Of a stretch of 64,000 bases of DNA, positions 45,618 through 54,605 are shown one piece after another. The notes beneath the pieces are model-generated. The model did not search any database. It had not been told where the DNA came from and saw only the letters and a program-made list of their open reading frames with translations. This stretch comes from Megamonas hypermegale (GTDB lineage: Bacteria > Bacillota > Negativicutes > Selenomonadales > Selenomonadaceae). Each line of letters opens with the position of its first letter. The first letter of the stretch is position 1. Location: NCBI GenBank assembly GCA_002314325.1, contig DCFC01000035.1:105457-169456 (forward strand). The letters run 5' to 3'. The position numbers were made by a program, and so were the translations under genes.

Positions 45618-46506
45618 TGAGAAATTTTTCTTTTAATTTATCTAAAAATAGTTGTGCGGCGGGAGAGAAAATCTGGTATTTCTTCCAGACGATATCAAGC
45701 CCCGACTCTAATTTCGGCGCCAGCGGACGAAAACACAACGGACTCGTCTCGGACGTATCCGCCAGTTTGTCCAGCGATACAACATAGCCTATGCCTTGTT
45801 TGGCCATGATAGCGGCATTATAAACGAGATTGAACGTCGTAACGATATTCAAATGCTTCCACTCATCGCCGAACCATTTAGCAAGCTCATTCGTTTCCTG
45901 CTTGTTCTGCCATACCTGGCGCGAGAAAATCAGCGGCTGATTGTGTAAATCATGAGCGTGAATTTCTTCTTTTTGGGCAAGCGGACTGTTTTTCAGCATG
46001 ATGACGCCCCACGTGTCTTTGGCGGGAATGTTCAAATAATTGTATTTTGTAATATCAGTAGGCTGAATTAAAATGCCGAAATCCAAAAGCCCTTTATCGA
46101 GCCGCTCCGTTACGTCTTCTGCGTTACCGCTGTAAAGGTGGTAGCGGATATCAGGATAATCTTTCTGGATTTCCCGGCAAATAGAGGCAATGTAGTTCAT
46201 GGCTTCCGTCTCCCCGCCGCCTATATAGATATCGCCGCTGAGATTGCCTTTCAATGAAAAAAATTCCTGCTGCGTTTTATCCACCATAGCGACTATTTCC
46301 TCAGCCCGTTTGCGCAGCAGCATACCTTCCGCCGTCAGTGTTATGCGGTGAGCACCGCGCACGAATAGTTTCTGTCCCAGTTCATTTTCCAAATCCTTAA
46401 TCTGGCGCGACAGGGTCGGCTGGGTTATATGCAGAGAGTTGGCAGCGCCGGTAATAGACTCTTCACGGGCAATGGCCAGAAAGTAACGGAGAACACGTAT
46501 CTCCAT
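45613..46506 (-). CDS. LysR family regulator
   Basis: The 297-aa protein starts MEIRVLRYFLAIAREESITGAANSLHITQPTLSRQIKDLE with a classic LysR winged helix and a periplasmic-binding-like C-terminal domain. A start at 46527 is possible but the ATG at 46506 has the better ribosome site. Its HTH is very similar to the LysR at 61587. A dyad candidate operator lies 35 bp upstream. Confidence 0.9.
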   Translation of the reverse strand: MEIRVLRYFLAIAREESITGAANSLHITQPTLSRQIKDLENELGQKLFVRGAHRITLTAEGMLLRKRAEEIVAMVDKTQQEFFSLKGNLSGDIYIGGGETEAMNYIASICREIQKDYPDIRYHLYSGNAEDVTERLDKGLLDFGILIQPTDITKYNYLNIPAKDTWGVIMLKNSPLAQKEEIHAHDLHNQPLIFSRQVWQNKQETNELAKWFGDEWKHLNIVTTFNLVYNAAIMAKQGIGYVVSLDKLADTSETSPLCFRPLAPKLESGLDIVWKKYQIFSPAAQLFLDKLKEKFLK

Positions 46507-46540
46507 ATAATCATCTCTTTTCTTCAAAAATATTTTTATG

Positions 46541-46562
46541 TATACCTGCCAGGCATGGCATA
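46541..46562. promoter_or_regulatory. Candidate LysR operator
   Basis: TATACCTGCCAGGCATGGCATA is a dyad with TGCCA-N4-TGGCA at its centre and TATACC/GGCATA ends. It lies between the divergent LysR gene and the small gene at 46656, the usual position of an autoregulatory site. Confidence 0.4.
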
Positions 46563-46655
46563 AGATGAAAACAAAGTATTTGTTATTTATAAATAAGCGA
46601 TATACACTTTTATTATAATACGTTTCGGTATGCTATAGCAAAGGATGTGAGCAGA

Positions 46656-46886
46656 ATGAATACGGAGGAAAAAAACGAACGGTTATTACTACGCAATTTA
46701 AAAGATGCCGGCTGCAATGCGGAGATGATTGCGCGGTTTTTCGAGTTGCAGAGTACGGGCAATCGGCATGAACAGCTGAAACTTTTATTTTCGCATCGCG
46801 AGGATTTACTGCAAAAGCTGCATAAAAGTCAAAACCGATTGGACTGTCTGGATTATCTTATATACGATATAAAAAAACACAAATAA
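46656..46886 (+). CDS. Small helical protein, 76 aa, unknown
   Basis: The protein MNTEEKNERLLLRNLKDAGCNAEMIARFFELQSTGNRHEQLKLLFSHREDLLQKLHKSQNRLDCLDYLIYDIKKHK is fully helical and charged, resembling the C-terminal helices of MerR-like regulators but without an HTH. The AAGGATG site fits the start at 46656. Its divergent position beside the LysR gene suggests co-control. Confidence 0.65.
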   Translation: MNTEEKNERLLLRNLKDAGCNAEMIARFFELQSTGNRHEQLKLLFSHREDLLQKLHKSQNRLDCLDYLIYDIKKHK

Positions 46887-46934
46887 AAAAAGCTGAATGA
46901 TGATGTATTAAAATATCATCATTCAGCTTTTTAC
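46885..46934. terminator. Bidirectional terminator
   Basis: An 18-bp stem AAAAAGCTGAATGATGAT/ATCATCATTCAGCTTTTT lies between two converging genes. Confidence 0.9.
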
Positions 46935-47479
46935 TAAATGTTTTTACCCAGAGCATAGGCTTCATCCAATTTGACATTGCCTTTGATGTCGCCGACGTTC
47001 AGCACGCCGCCACAAAGAACTTTACCCAAACTTTTCCAGTGGAGATAATTCATCAGATGGTCATACCAGTAAACCGTTTCGCCGAAATCATTTCCTTCCG
47101 CCGCCATCAGCAGGATGCTTTCCTTTTGCGGATTGGCATAATTTTCATTACATTCGGCAACGGCAAATAATCTGTCTATAGCACATTTTAGCTGTCCGCT
47201 TATTGTCCAGTAGTACAGCGGCGAAGCAAAAACGACGATATCGGCTTCGCGGTACAGCGGATAAATCTTATCCATATCATCTTTCTGTACGCATGGACTA
47301 GTAAAATCCCTGCCGCCCTTGCAACAGCCAAGACACGGATGGATATTTATCTGTTGCAAATTAACGCAGTTTACAATATGACCGTTTTCCGCAGCACCTG
47401 CCGTAAAAGATTTGATAAGCTCTGCTGTATTACCGTTTAAGCGGGGACTGCCGTTTAAAATTAAAATTTTCTTACTCAT
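46934..47479 (-). CDS. Flavodoxin-fold NAD(P)H-dependent oxidoreductase
   Basis: A 181-aa FMN-binding protein beginning MSKKILILNGSPRLNGNTAELIKSF. The NADPH-dependent FMN reductase fold with two Cys motif CLGCCKGG points to the iron-sulfur flavoprotein-like group. I use ATG 47479, which has a GGAGAG site. It is divergent from the HxlR gene, a very common regulator-flavoprotein pair. Confidence 0.85.
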   Translation of the reverse strand: MSKKILILNGSPRLNGNTAELIKSFTAGAAENGHIVNCVNLQQINIHPCLGCCKGGRDFTSPCVQKDDMDKIYPLYREADIVVFASPLYYWTISGQLKCAIDRLFAVAECNENYANPQKESILLMAAEGNDFGETVYWYDHLMNYLHWKSLGKVLCGGVLNVGDIKGNVKLDEAYALGKNI

Positions 47480-47594
47480 AAAAATCACTCTCCAAAAAAA
47501 TACTTTTCCTTCAGTTGATTTTATTATAATATTTATATGTAAATAAACAAGTACTGAAAATTTTTTCATATACTATAAAAAAGGAAAGTGTATC

Positions 47595-47933
47595 ATGATA
47601 AAAAAATATTTGGATAACGCCAATTTTGCCGATACGGGATTTTCCTACACCGTATCTTTAATCAGCGGTAAATATAAGATGGTTATTTTATATTGTCTTA
47701 TGGAATTTGAACCGGTCAGATATAATCAGTTGAAACGGTATTTGCAAAGCGCTTCCGACAGGACGCTCAGCAATGCACTGAAAGAACTGGAAAAAGACGA
47801 ACTGATTGTACGCAGAGTATATCCGCAAATTCCGCCGAAAGTCGAATACCGCTTAAGTGAACGTGGTAAAAGTCTTATGCAAATTCTTGATGAACTATGC
47901 ATTTGGGGCGAGCATAACCGTTTGCCAAGATGA
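47595..47933 (+). CDS. HxlR family transcription regulator
   Basis: A 112-aa winged-helix HxlR protein (CLMEFEPVRYNQLKRYLQSASDRTLSNALKELEKDELIVRRVYPQIPPKVEYRLSERGKSL). It lacks the usual N-terminal cysteine. Divergently placed, it probably regulates the flavodoxin-like gene. Confidence 0.88.
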   Translation: MIKKYLDNANFADTGFSYTVSLISGKYKMVILYCLMEFEPVRYNQLKRYLQSASDRTLSNALKELEKDELIVRRVYPQIPPKVEYRLSERGKSLMQILDELCIWGEHNRLPR

Positions 47934-48051
47934 AAAATTATAAAAAAATTTATTGGTAGGTTACAAAAAAGTGCCTACTTTACAGCGCAATTTCAAAAGT
48001 ATATGATAATTTTATAAACATAAATTGCCTTTTGAAAGGACGTTGAAAATT

Positions 48052-48408
48052 ATGACAAAGGAAATACTTGATTTTGTAACAGAAAAAACACATGAACTGA
48101 TAGCTGCACCGTCTTGCAGTGCAGAAGCAAAAGCAGCGGCTGAAAGCTGGCTTGCCGCTGTCGGCACGGACGGCGAAAAAGAACAGACACAGAAATATAT
48201 TGCTGAGCTGGAAGCCGATATCATGCCGGTTGACGGTTTAATCGCCTTTGCCAATTCGGAAATGGGTGCAAAAATTTTCGGCGATAAAGCCAAAGACGTT
48301 GCCGCTCACGGCGAAGCAATCAAAGCTCAGGGCGCAAAATACTGCGACTGCCCTGCCTGCACTGCTGTTGCCGCTATTTTGACGAAAAAAGCTGAAATGC
48401 TCAAATAA
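48052..48408 (+). CDS. Conserved small protein, often mislabelled Hsp90
   Basis: The 118-aa protein MTKEILDFVTEKTHELIAAPSCSAEAKAAAESWLAAVGTDGEKEQTQKY... ends with KYCDCPACTAVAAILTKKAEMLK. The CDCPAC motif suggests a metal site. The start at 48052 has a GAAAGGA site, whereas 48025 is TTG. Homologues are commonly annotated as molecular chaperone Hsp90, although no Hsp90 ATPase domain is present. Confidence 0.75.
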   Translation: MTKEILDFVTEKTHELIAAPSCSAEAKAAAESWLAAVGTDGEKEQTQKYIAELEADIMPVDGLIAFANSEMGAKIFGDKAKDVAAHGEAIKAQGAKYCDCPACTAVAAILTKKAEMLK

Positions 48409-48420
48409 AATACGGTGAAT

Positions 48421-48468
48421 AAAAAAACTGATTGACTGCTACATAATGCAATCAATCAGTTTTTTGTT
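48421..48468. terminator. Bidirectional terminator
   Basis: An 18-bp stem AAAAAACTGATTGACTGC/GCAATCAATCAGTTTTTT lies between converging genes. Confidence 0.88.
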
Positions 48469-49104
48469 TTATTTGAAGTCGTTTACCGGCATATCCTTGC
48501 GGTAAAATTTCTTGTCGTATTCGCCGATTTCACGGATTACGCGGCACGGGGAGCCGTAAGCCAGCACATTTGCCGGAATATCTTTCGTAACGATAGAACC
48601 GGCACCGATTACGCTGTTGTCGCCGATGGTAACGCCCGGCATAATCATTGCACCTGCACCAATCCAGACGCGGTTGCCTATATGAATAGGCAGGGAAAAC
48701 TGCGTGCCGCCGAGACGGTATTCATGGTAAAGCGGATGACCTGTCACGCAAATTAAAACGTTCGGTCCAATCATAACATCATCGCCAATATGCACTTCGC
48801 CGTCGTCCACAACCTGAAAGTTGAAGTTCGCATAAAAGTTTTTGCCGATAAAAGTGTTGCAACCGTAAGCAAAATGAGCCGGCGGTTCGAGATAGATACC
48901 GTCGCCTGCCGCACCTAACAATTCTTTGAGAATTTTCGTCCGCTTTTCCATTTCGCTCGGGCGCGACTGATTGAAATCGTACATCATTTCCTTAGCATGG
49001 ACGCGCTGCGCTTCAATGATTTTCTCATATTCCTGGTCAACGGGGTCTTTATGTCCGTATTCGCGGTACAATAGACCTGTTTTCATTTGTTCTTCTAAAG
49101 TCAT
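48469..49104 (-). CDS. Maltose/galactoside O-acetyltransferase family
   Basis: The 211-aa protein has the N-terminal helical Maa domain (LLYREYGHKDPVDQEYEKIIEAQR) and a left-handed hexapeptide beta-helix (GEVHIGDDVMIGPNVLICVTGHPLYHE, with active His). It would acetylate a sugar or xenobiotic. Gene symbol cannot be assigned between maa and lacA. Confidence 0.9.
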   Translation of the reverse strand: MTLEEQMKTGLLYREYGHKDPVDQEYEKIIEAQRVHAKEMMYDFNQSRPSEMEKRTKILKELLGAAGDGIYLEPPAHFAYGCNTFIGKNFYANFNFQVVDDGEVHIGDDVMIGPNVLICVTGHPLYHEYRLGGTQFSLPIHIGNRVWIGAGAMIMPGVTIGDNSVIGAGSIVTKDIPANVLAYGSPCRVIREIGEYDKKFYRKDMPVNDFK

Positions 49105-49124
49105 AAAATCATCTCTTTTCTATA

Positions 49125-49772
49125 TTATCTACTCTTTAATGTATTCTCTATCGATTTTATTTTACCTGCAATATCTTCTGCACCGACAATTTCCGAAACG
49201 ATAGCAAAAGTTGTCGCGCCGTGTGCTGCCACGTCGCAGATATTGTGCTCCTTAATGCCGCCGATAGCCACAAACGGATGCTGGGAATTTTTAGCAGCAT
49301 ATTCCACATAGGAGAAACCAACCGGTTTTGCCGTTTTTTTCGTCTGTGTAGCATAAACGGGACCGACACCGATATAGTCAATGATATCGCCGAGTGTATT
49401 GGCTTTTAAAAGCTGTTCTTCTCCATGCGTCGACAGTCCGATGATTTTATCGTCGCCAATTAACTGACGCACTACCTGCGGCGGCAAGTCAGTCTGACCG
49501 ATATGCACCCCGTCAGCATCAACAGCCATAGCCAAATCGACAAAATCGTCAATGATGAATACAGCACCGGCATGGCGCGTCATTTCCCTGAGCTTTAAGC
49601 ATTCATTATAACGGTCCAGCCCCGGTTTTTCCTTTTCGCGGTACTGAATAAATTTAATACCCGCTTCCAACATCTTGCCGACGACTTCGATATTATCACG
49701 CCCGTTGGACATTGCCTCAGCGGTGATAGTGTAAATGGGATTGTTGATGAATTGTTCCATTCCTTTACGCAT
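49125..49772 (-). CDS. thiE: Thiamine-phosphate synthase
   Basis: This TIM barrel of 215 aa joins HMP-PP and thiazole phosphate. Motifs QYREKE, DDFVDLAMAVDADGVHIGQTDLP and GLSTHGEEQL are typical. No other thi genes are nearby and it is 16 bp downstream of the nif3-like gene. Confidence 0.9.
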   Translation of the reverse strand: MRKGMEQFINNPIYTITAEAMSNGRDNIEVVGKMLEAGIKFIQYREKEKPGLDRYNECLKLREMTRHAGAVFIIDDFVDLAMAVDADGVHIGQTDLPPQVVRQLIGDDKIIGLSTHGEEQLLKANTLGDIIDYIGVGPVYATQTKKTAKPVGFSYVEYAAKNSQHPFVAIGGIKEHNICDVAAHGATTFAIVSEIVGAEDIAGKIKSIENTLKSR

Positions 49773-49788
49773 ATGTTTTACCTCTTAA

Positions 49789-50904
49789 TTAAATTGTAAT
49801 AAATACATCTTCTGCCAATATATCGGCTGTTATTTCAATCTGCCATTTGTTTTCCGTGTTTTCTTTTTGCAAATAATCGGCGAGAGTCTGTGCTATCGGC
49901 ATTTCCGTGCCAAAGTGACCGGCGTCAATTAAATTTATGCCGAGTTCCTGTGCATGCTGGGCTTCGTGGTATTTGACATCACCCGTTACGTACGTATCTG
50001 CTCCCTGCATGGCGGCTTTGTCGAGAAATTCCACACCGGCGCCGGAACACAGTGCGACTTTCTGCACCGGTTTGTCATTGCTTTTTACCAGACGGAAAGT
50101 ATCACCCGGCAGGTTTTGTTTTGCCATTTTGGCAAAATCCATGATATCCATCGGCATCTGCAATTTACCGATACGTCCCAGACCGTTTTCATTATAAACA
50201 TTTTGCGTCGGAATTATATCGTAAGCGGGAACTTCATACGGATGAGCTTTGAGCATAGCGCGGATTACGCGGTTTTTTATTTTGACCGGCATAATCGTTT
50301 CGATGCGGACTTCGTTTACCGTTTCATTTTTATCCTGCTTGCCGATAAACGGCGCAGCTCCCTCCAGCGGTGTAAATCGTCCTTGTCCGCTGAATTGAAA
50401 TGAGCATTCTTTGTAATTGCCAATAGCACCAGCTCCCGCTCTGCCGATTGCTTCGCGTACTTTGTCGGCAAATTCCGCCGGTACGTTTACGCCGAGCTTC
50501 ACGATTTCCTCGCGATAACTTATCGTCAACGGCTTTAAGTCCGTAAGGTTTAATTTTTCCGCCAAAATATCATTTACACCGCCGAACGTCGTATCGAGAT
50601 TAGTGTGCGCGGCGAAAACGGCGATATTGTGGCTTAATAATTTTTGCAGCATTCGGCCGAGCGGTTTATCCGTCGCAATGCGTTTTATTCCTCTGAATAA
50701 AAATGGATGATGCGAGATAATCATATCGTAATTCTGCGCAATCGCTGTATCTATAATATTTTCCGTTACATCAAGACAGGTCAGGATTTTGTGAATGTCC
50801 TGCGCAGGGCTGCCGATTAAAAGACCGACATTGTCCCAGTCCTCCGCCAAACAGCGCGGTGCGAGCCTATCCATAGCGTCCATTACAACCTGGCATTTTA
50901 TCAT
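49789..50904 (-). CDS. Nif3-like dinuclear metal-binding protein
   Basis: The 371-aa protein shows DNVGLLIG, HHPFLFRG and HTNLDTTFGGVND with the metal ligands, an inserted PII-like domain between about 140 and 240, and C-terminal TGDVKYHEAQHA. It is the GTP cyclohydrolase I type 2/Nif3 homologue usually found next to trmK, as here. Function is not established; its metal-hydrolase role is inferred. Confidence 0.9.
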   Translation of the reverse strand: MIKCQVVMDAMDRLAPRCLAEDWDNVGLLIGSPAQDIHKILTCLDVTENIIDTAIAQNYDMIISHHPFLFRGIKRIATDKPLGRMLQKLLSHNIAVFAAHTNLDTTFGGVNDILAEKLNLTDLKPLTISYREEIVKLGVNVPAEFADKVREAIGRAGAGAIGNYKECSFQFSGQGRFTPLEGAAPFIGKQDKNETVNEVRIETIMPVKIKNRVIRAMLKAHPYEVPAYDIIPTQNVYNENGLGRIGKLQMPMDIMDFAKMAKQNLPGDTFRLVKSNDKPVQKVALCSGAGVEFLDKAAMQGADTYVTGDVKYHEAQHAQELGINLIDAGHFGTEMPIAQTLADYLQKENTENKWQIEITADILAEDVFITI

Positions 50905-51578
50905 AATAATTCCTCCAATTTGCGCACATATTTCTGCATTTGTAGGTAATGCGGCGAATTTTTCGCTGTTGCGGATTTTTCCATACCGTTTAAAGAGCGG
51001 CGGGCTTTAGCAATAAATTCGCCAATCATTTCTGCAAACAGCGGCGGCCGCGCCGCATTCAACACAGGACCGATTTCCAGTTCGATTTCACTTGGCAACG
51101 GAGCACTGCCCGGCACGGCGTAGATTACCTGATAAATTCGACCATCCTCTTTAGCGATGGCTTCATCTTCAATATGCCAGCCTATTTCGTAAAGATAGCG
51201 GCGCAGTGCGCTGTATCCCTGCTGCGGCTGGAGAATAAGTCCTTTCAGCGAATTTACAACGGCAGGACTGTCTATTAATAATTGGCGAATAAGATTTCCG
51301 CCCATGCCGCAGAAAATAGCGATATCGACTTCACCTGTCTGCAAAACGGCAAGGCCGCTGCCCAGTCGGATATCTATCTGAGCGCAAAGTCCGGCGGCGC
51401 GCACGGAACGTTTGGCGGCAAAAAGCGGACCTTCGTTTACATCAGCGGCGACAGCTTTTGTGCATTTGCCGGATTTTATGAGTTCTATCGGTAAATAGCC
51501 GTGGTCAGTACCGATATCGGCTATAACGCTGCCCCGCGGTACGAAATCGGCTACGGTTTGAAGGCGTGAACCAAGCAA
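50901..51578 (-). CDS. trmK: tRNA (adenine22-N1)-methyltransferase
   Basis: The 225-aa SAM-dependent methyltransferase has the SAM loop ADIGTDHGYLPIELI and the family motif FCGMGGNLIRQLL. It methylates A22 of tRNA. Its ATGA overlap with the nif3-like gene gives translational coupling, the usual arrangement. Confidence 0.93.
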   Translation of the reverse strand: MLGSRLQTVADFVPRGSVIADIGTDHGYLPIELIKSGKCTKAVAADVNEGPLFAAKRSVRAAGLCAQIDIRLGSGLAVLQTGEVDIAIFCGMGGNLIRQLLIDSPAVVNSLKGLILQPQQGYSALRRYLYEIGWHIEDEAIAKEDGRIYQVIYAVPGSAPLPSEIELEIGPVLNAARPPLFAEMIGEFIAKARRSLNGMEKSATAKNSPHYLQMQKYVRKLEELL

Positions 51579-51605
51579 AAAATCAGCTCCTTAAATAAAA
51601 AATAA

Positions 51606-51622
51606 GTTATAATAATTATAAC
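51606..51622. promoter_or_regulatory. Candidate ArsR operator or promoter palindrome
   Basis: GTTATAATAATTATAAC is a 17-base palindrome located 35 bp upstream of the ArsR gene and between divergent arsR and trmK. It could be an ArsR site, a shared -10 region, or both. Confidence 0.45.
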
Positions 51623-51656
51623 AAAAAATATAAATTTGAAAAAGAAAGGACAAATA

Positions 51657-52028
51657 ATGAAGCATTATGATTTACCGCATAATCATGGGCAGAATATAAA
51701 TCTTATTCTGGAAAAAATGCCGGAAGAAACCGATTTTAAAACAGTAGCGCAGATATTTTCCCAGCTGGGCGACGGAACAAGATTGAGGATTTTATGGCTA
51801 TTGTGCCACTCGACGGAATGTGTTTCCAATATCGGAGCGGCAATCGGCATGAGCACAGCGGCCGTATCACACCATTTGCAGGTACTGAAAAAACAGGGAT
51901 TGATTATCAGCCATCGCGAAGGAAAAGAAATCCACTATACGCTGGCGGATACAAAAACGGCAAACTTGCTGCATAAAGCGATTGATGATTTATTTGAAAT
52001 CAATTGTCCTGCTCCGAAACATAAATAA
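51657..52028 (+). CDS. ArsR/SmtB family metal-sensing repressor
   Basis: The 123-aa winged-helix protein has SQLGDGTRLRILWLL and SNIGAAIGMSTAAVSHHLQVLKKQGLI. The usual ELCVCD metal motif is replaced with TECVSNI; the N-terminal HYDLPHNHGQN and C-terminal C-P-x-x-K-H offer other ligands. It converges on the Zn/Cd ATPase and is probably its sensor. I prefer ATG 51657 over TTG 51636, as the AAAGGA site fits it. Confidence 0.88.
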   Translation: MKHYDLPHNHGQNINLILEKMPEETDFKTVAQIFSQLGDGTRLRILWLLCHSTECVSNIGAAIGMSTAAVSHHLQVLKKQGLIISHREGKEIHYTLADTKTANLLHKAIDDLFEINCPAPKHK

Positions 52029-52029
52029 A

Positions 52030-52066
52030 AAAGACGCTTAAGCAGATTTTCTGCTTAAGCGTTTTG
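52030..52066. terminator. Bidirectional terminator
   Basis: A 12-bp stem ACGCTTAAGCAG/CTGCTTAAGCGT with T-rich flank lies between arsR and the ATPase gene. Confidence 0.88.
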
Positions 52067-52090
52067 ATATATATTTACAAAACAGTTGCC

Positions 52091-54037
52091 TTATATTGTT
52101 TTACAGCTCAAATTTTCAGCATAGTCGATTTTTGCAGAAGCAGCTGCGGGTTTAACATCGTATTTTTTCACATTTAAAGCGCGGATGGCATTTAAAATAG
52201 CGATTACGGAAACACCTACGTCGGCAAAGACAGCTGCCCACATGGAGGCAAAGCCGAGTGCGCCGAGTGCCAGAACGATTAATTTAATGCCGATGGCAAA
52301 TACGATATTTTCATAGGCAATAGCAAGCGTCTTGCGGGCGATTTTTTTAGCTGTAGCGATTTTGGACGGTTCATCCGTCATGAGTACGACATCGGCAGCT
52401 TCGATGGCAGCATCGGAGCCGAGACCGCCCATAGCGATACCGACATCGGCGCGGGCAAGAACAGGCGCGTCATTGATACCGTCGCCGACGAAGGCAAGTT
52501 TGCCTTTAGAACTTGTTTGGTGCAGTGATTGAAGCAGTTCCTCCACATGCACCACTTTATCAGCCGGAAGCAGCTGAGTATACACTTTGTCCAATCCGAG
52601 TTTTGCGGCAACTTTTCTGCCGACTGCATCGTTGTCGCCGGTGAGCATTACGGTCTGTTTAATGCCGCTCGCTTTAAGCTGTTTAATAGCAAACGGAGCG
52701 TCTTCCTTGATTTCATCTTCAATCAGGATAAAGCCTGCAAATTTATTATCGACTGCTACATAGATAACGGTACCGGCTTCATTGCACGGTTCATATGCAA
52801 TATGCTCGCGGTTCATGAGTTTCGCGTTGCCGGCAAGAACTTTTCTGCCGTCGATAACGGCCGACACGCCGTGTCCGGCTATTTCCTGCACGTCCTGTAC
52901 GCGGGAATTATTTATTTCTTTGCCGTAAGCACGCTTTATGGATTGAGAAATCGGGTGAGTGGAATAGTCTTCTGCATAAGCTGCAATTTCAAGCAAAGCG
53001 TCATTACTCATACCATTTGCCTTAATTTGGGAAACGACGAAAGAGCCTTTAGTCAAAGTACCGGTCTTGTCAAATACGATAACTTCCGTATCGGCGAGAG
53101 CTTCCAGATAATTGCTGCCTTTTACGAGCACGCCGCATTTTGACGCACCGCCCAGCCCGCCGAAAAAGCTGAGCGGAATGGAGATGACGAGTGCGCAAGG
53201 GCAGGAGATAACAAGGAATGTAAGCGCGCGGTAAACCCATTCACTGAAATTGTCGCCCGTTACAAGCGGCGGGATAACGGCAAGTGCCAGCGCCGCAAAA
53301 ACGACAATCGGCGTGTAGTATTTGGCAAAACGGGTAATGAAATTTTCCGTGCGGGCTTTCTTTTCGCTGGAGTTTTCTACTAAATCAAGAATTTTGGCAA
53401 CAGTAGATTCGCCGAATTCCTTCGTGGTTTTTATTTTCAAGATACCGGACTGATTGATACAACCGCTGATTACGTCCATACCTTCTTCCACTTCACGCGG
53501 CAGGGATTCGCCAGTCAGTGCTGAAGTATCGAGCATGGAAATACCGCTTACGACTGTACCGTCGATAGGAATTTTTTCGCCCGGCTTAACGGTAATGATT
53601 TCACCGATTTGCACTTCGTCCGGGTCAACCTGTTCGAGCTTGCCGCCGCGTTCCACATTGGCATAATCGGGACGGATATCCATTAAACTGCTAATGGATT
53701 TACGGGATTTGGCAACGGCATATGACTGAAACCATTCGCCAACCTGATAAAAAAGCATAACAGCAACGCCTTCAGAATGTTCGCCGAGAATGAATGCGCC
53801 GACTGTGGCAATCATCATCAGAAAGTTTTCGTCAAAAACCTGACCTTCGCGGATATTGCAGATTGCCTTCCAGATAATATCCCAGCCGATAATGGCATAA
53901 CTTGCCAGAAATACGGCAAATTCAATATAACCTGTTATCTGATTTTCCGGCAGTACATGCGGGCTTACCATGCCGGCTATGAATAAAATCGCCGCGATGA
54001 TAATGCGGTTTAATAATTTTCTCTGTTTTTTAGTCAT
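52091..54037 (-). CDS. cadA: Zn/Cd/Pb-type P1B ATPase
   Basis: The 648-aa pump exports divalent heavy metals. It has the metal motif SCPCALVISIPLSFFGG, TGES, the phosphorylation motif DKTGTLTKG, HP (STHPIS), TGDND and the TM8 motif ADVGVS diagnostic of Zn/Cd transport. There is no N-terminal HMA domain; a matching DCANCA HMA protein is encoded separately at 55439. The start at 54037 has an AAAGGAG site and avoids a 14-aa extension. A terminator-like hairpin lies 13 bp upstream of the ribosome site. Confidence 0.93.
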   Translation of the reverse strand: MTKKQRKLLNRIIIAAILFIAGMVSPHVLPENQITGYIEFAVFLASYAIIGWDIIWKAICNIREGQVFDENFLMMIATVGAFILGEHSEGVAVMLFYQVGEWFQSYAVAKSRKSISSLMDIRPDYANVERGGKLEQVDPDEVQIGEIITVKPGEKIPIDGTVVSGISMLDTSALTGESLPREVEEGMDVISGCINQSGILKIKTTKEFGESTVAKILDLVENSSEKKARTENFITRFAKYYTPIVVFAALALAVIPPLVTGDNFSEWVYRALTFLVISCPCALVISIPLSFFGGLGGASKCGVLVKGSNYLEALADTEVIVFDKTGTLTKGSFVVSQIKANGMSNDALLEIAAYAEDYSTHPISQSIKRAYGKEINNSRVQDVQEIAGHGVSAVIDGRKVLAGNAKLMNREHIAYEPCNEAGTVIYVAVDNKFAGFILIEDEIKEDAPFAIKQLKASGIKQTVMLTGDNDAVGRKVAAKLGLDKVYTQLLPADKVVHVEELLQSLHQTSSKGKLAFVGDGINDAPVLARADVGIAMGGLGSDAAIEAADVVLMTDEPSKIATAKKIARKTLAIAYENIVFAIGIKLIVLALGALGFASMWAAVFADVGVSVIAILNAIRALNVKKYDVKPAAASAKIDYAENLSCKTI

Positions 54038-54049
54038 GATGCAAAACTC

Positions 54050-54092
54050 CTTTAAAAATACCGACTGCCAAATCAGCAATCGGTATTTTTAA
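54050..54092 (-). terminator. Terminator-like hairpin in the cadA leader
   Basis: AAAAATACCGATTGC/GCAGTCGGTATTTTT is followed by T-rich sequence on the minus strand. It terminates the SnoaL-like gene transcript, but also lies immediately before the cadA ribosome site, so it could attenuate cadA. A TTGCTT-17-TATTTT promoter lies at 54099-54130. Confidence 0.65.
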
Positions 54093-54141
54093 ATTCATTC
54101 ATAAAATATTCTATTGCTGATTTTGAAGCAAAGGTCTAATC

Positions 54142-54582
54142 TTAATATTTCAAATTAAAATCTTTAACGCCTAATTGTTTTAAAATATCAAATCTATCAT
54201 ATTTAGCACGTTTTTCAACGATTTTTCCGTCTTTGAAACGGAGCATTGTCATAAAATCAATATATACATGTTTATCATTTACTTTTACGCCGTGCCAAGT
54301 GTCGGTTTTAATATCGCCTTCAAAAGTAAGGTAAACGGCGACTCTGTCGTTTTCGGCAATGATGAATTTCGTTTCCATTTTGAAATCGCCGGCCGGTTCC
54401 ATATTGCTTTTTTCAAGGTCGATGAATTTGTCGACGCCGTTAAGACGTGTGCTTACCTGCGGATAATATACGAAATCGTCGGAGCATAATTTTGCGGCTT
54501 CATCGTATTTTCTGGCGGCAATCAGTTCATAAAACTTTCTGGCGATTTCTTTATTTTTCATTGTTTCTTCTTCATTAATCAT
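54142..54582 (-). CDS. SnoaL/NTF2-like protein
   Basis: A 146-aa protein with a nuclear transport factor 2-like alpha+beta barrel, visible as KEIARKFYELIAARKYDEAAKLCSDDFVYYPQ and the C-terminal VYIDFMTMLRFKDGKIVEKRAKYD. These proteins are mostly isomerases or hydrolases or act as binding proteins. Function unknown. It lies 23 bp after the MBL-fold gene. Confidence 0.8.
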   Translation of the reverse strand: MINEEETMKNKEIARKFYELIAARKYDEAAKLCSDDFVYYPQVSTRLNGVDKFIDLEKSNMEPAGDFKMETKFIIAENDRVAVYLTFEGDIKTDTWHGVKVNDKHVYIDFMTMLRFKDGKIVEKRAKYDRFDILKQLGVKDFNLKY

Positions 54583-54605
54583 AATTTCTGTCTCTTTCTA
54601 TGTGA

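Noticed and set aside
48052-48408. Hsp90 chaperone
   Set aside because: The protein is 118 aa and lacks any Hsp90 ATPase or middle domain; the label is an annotation habit.
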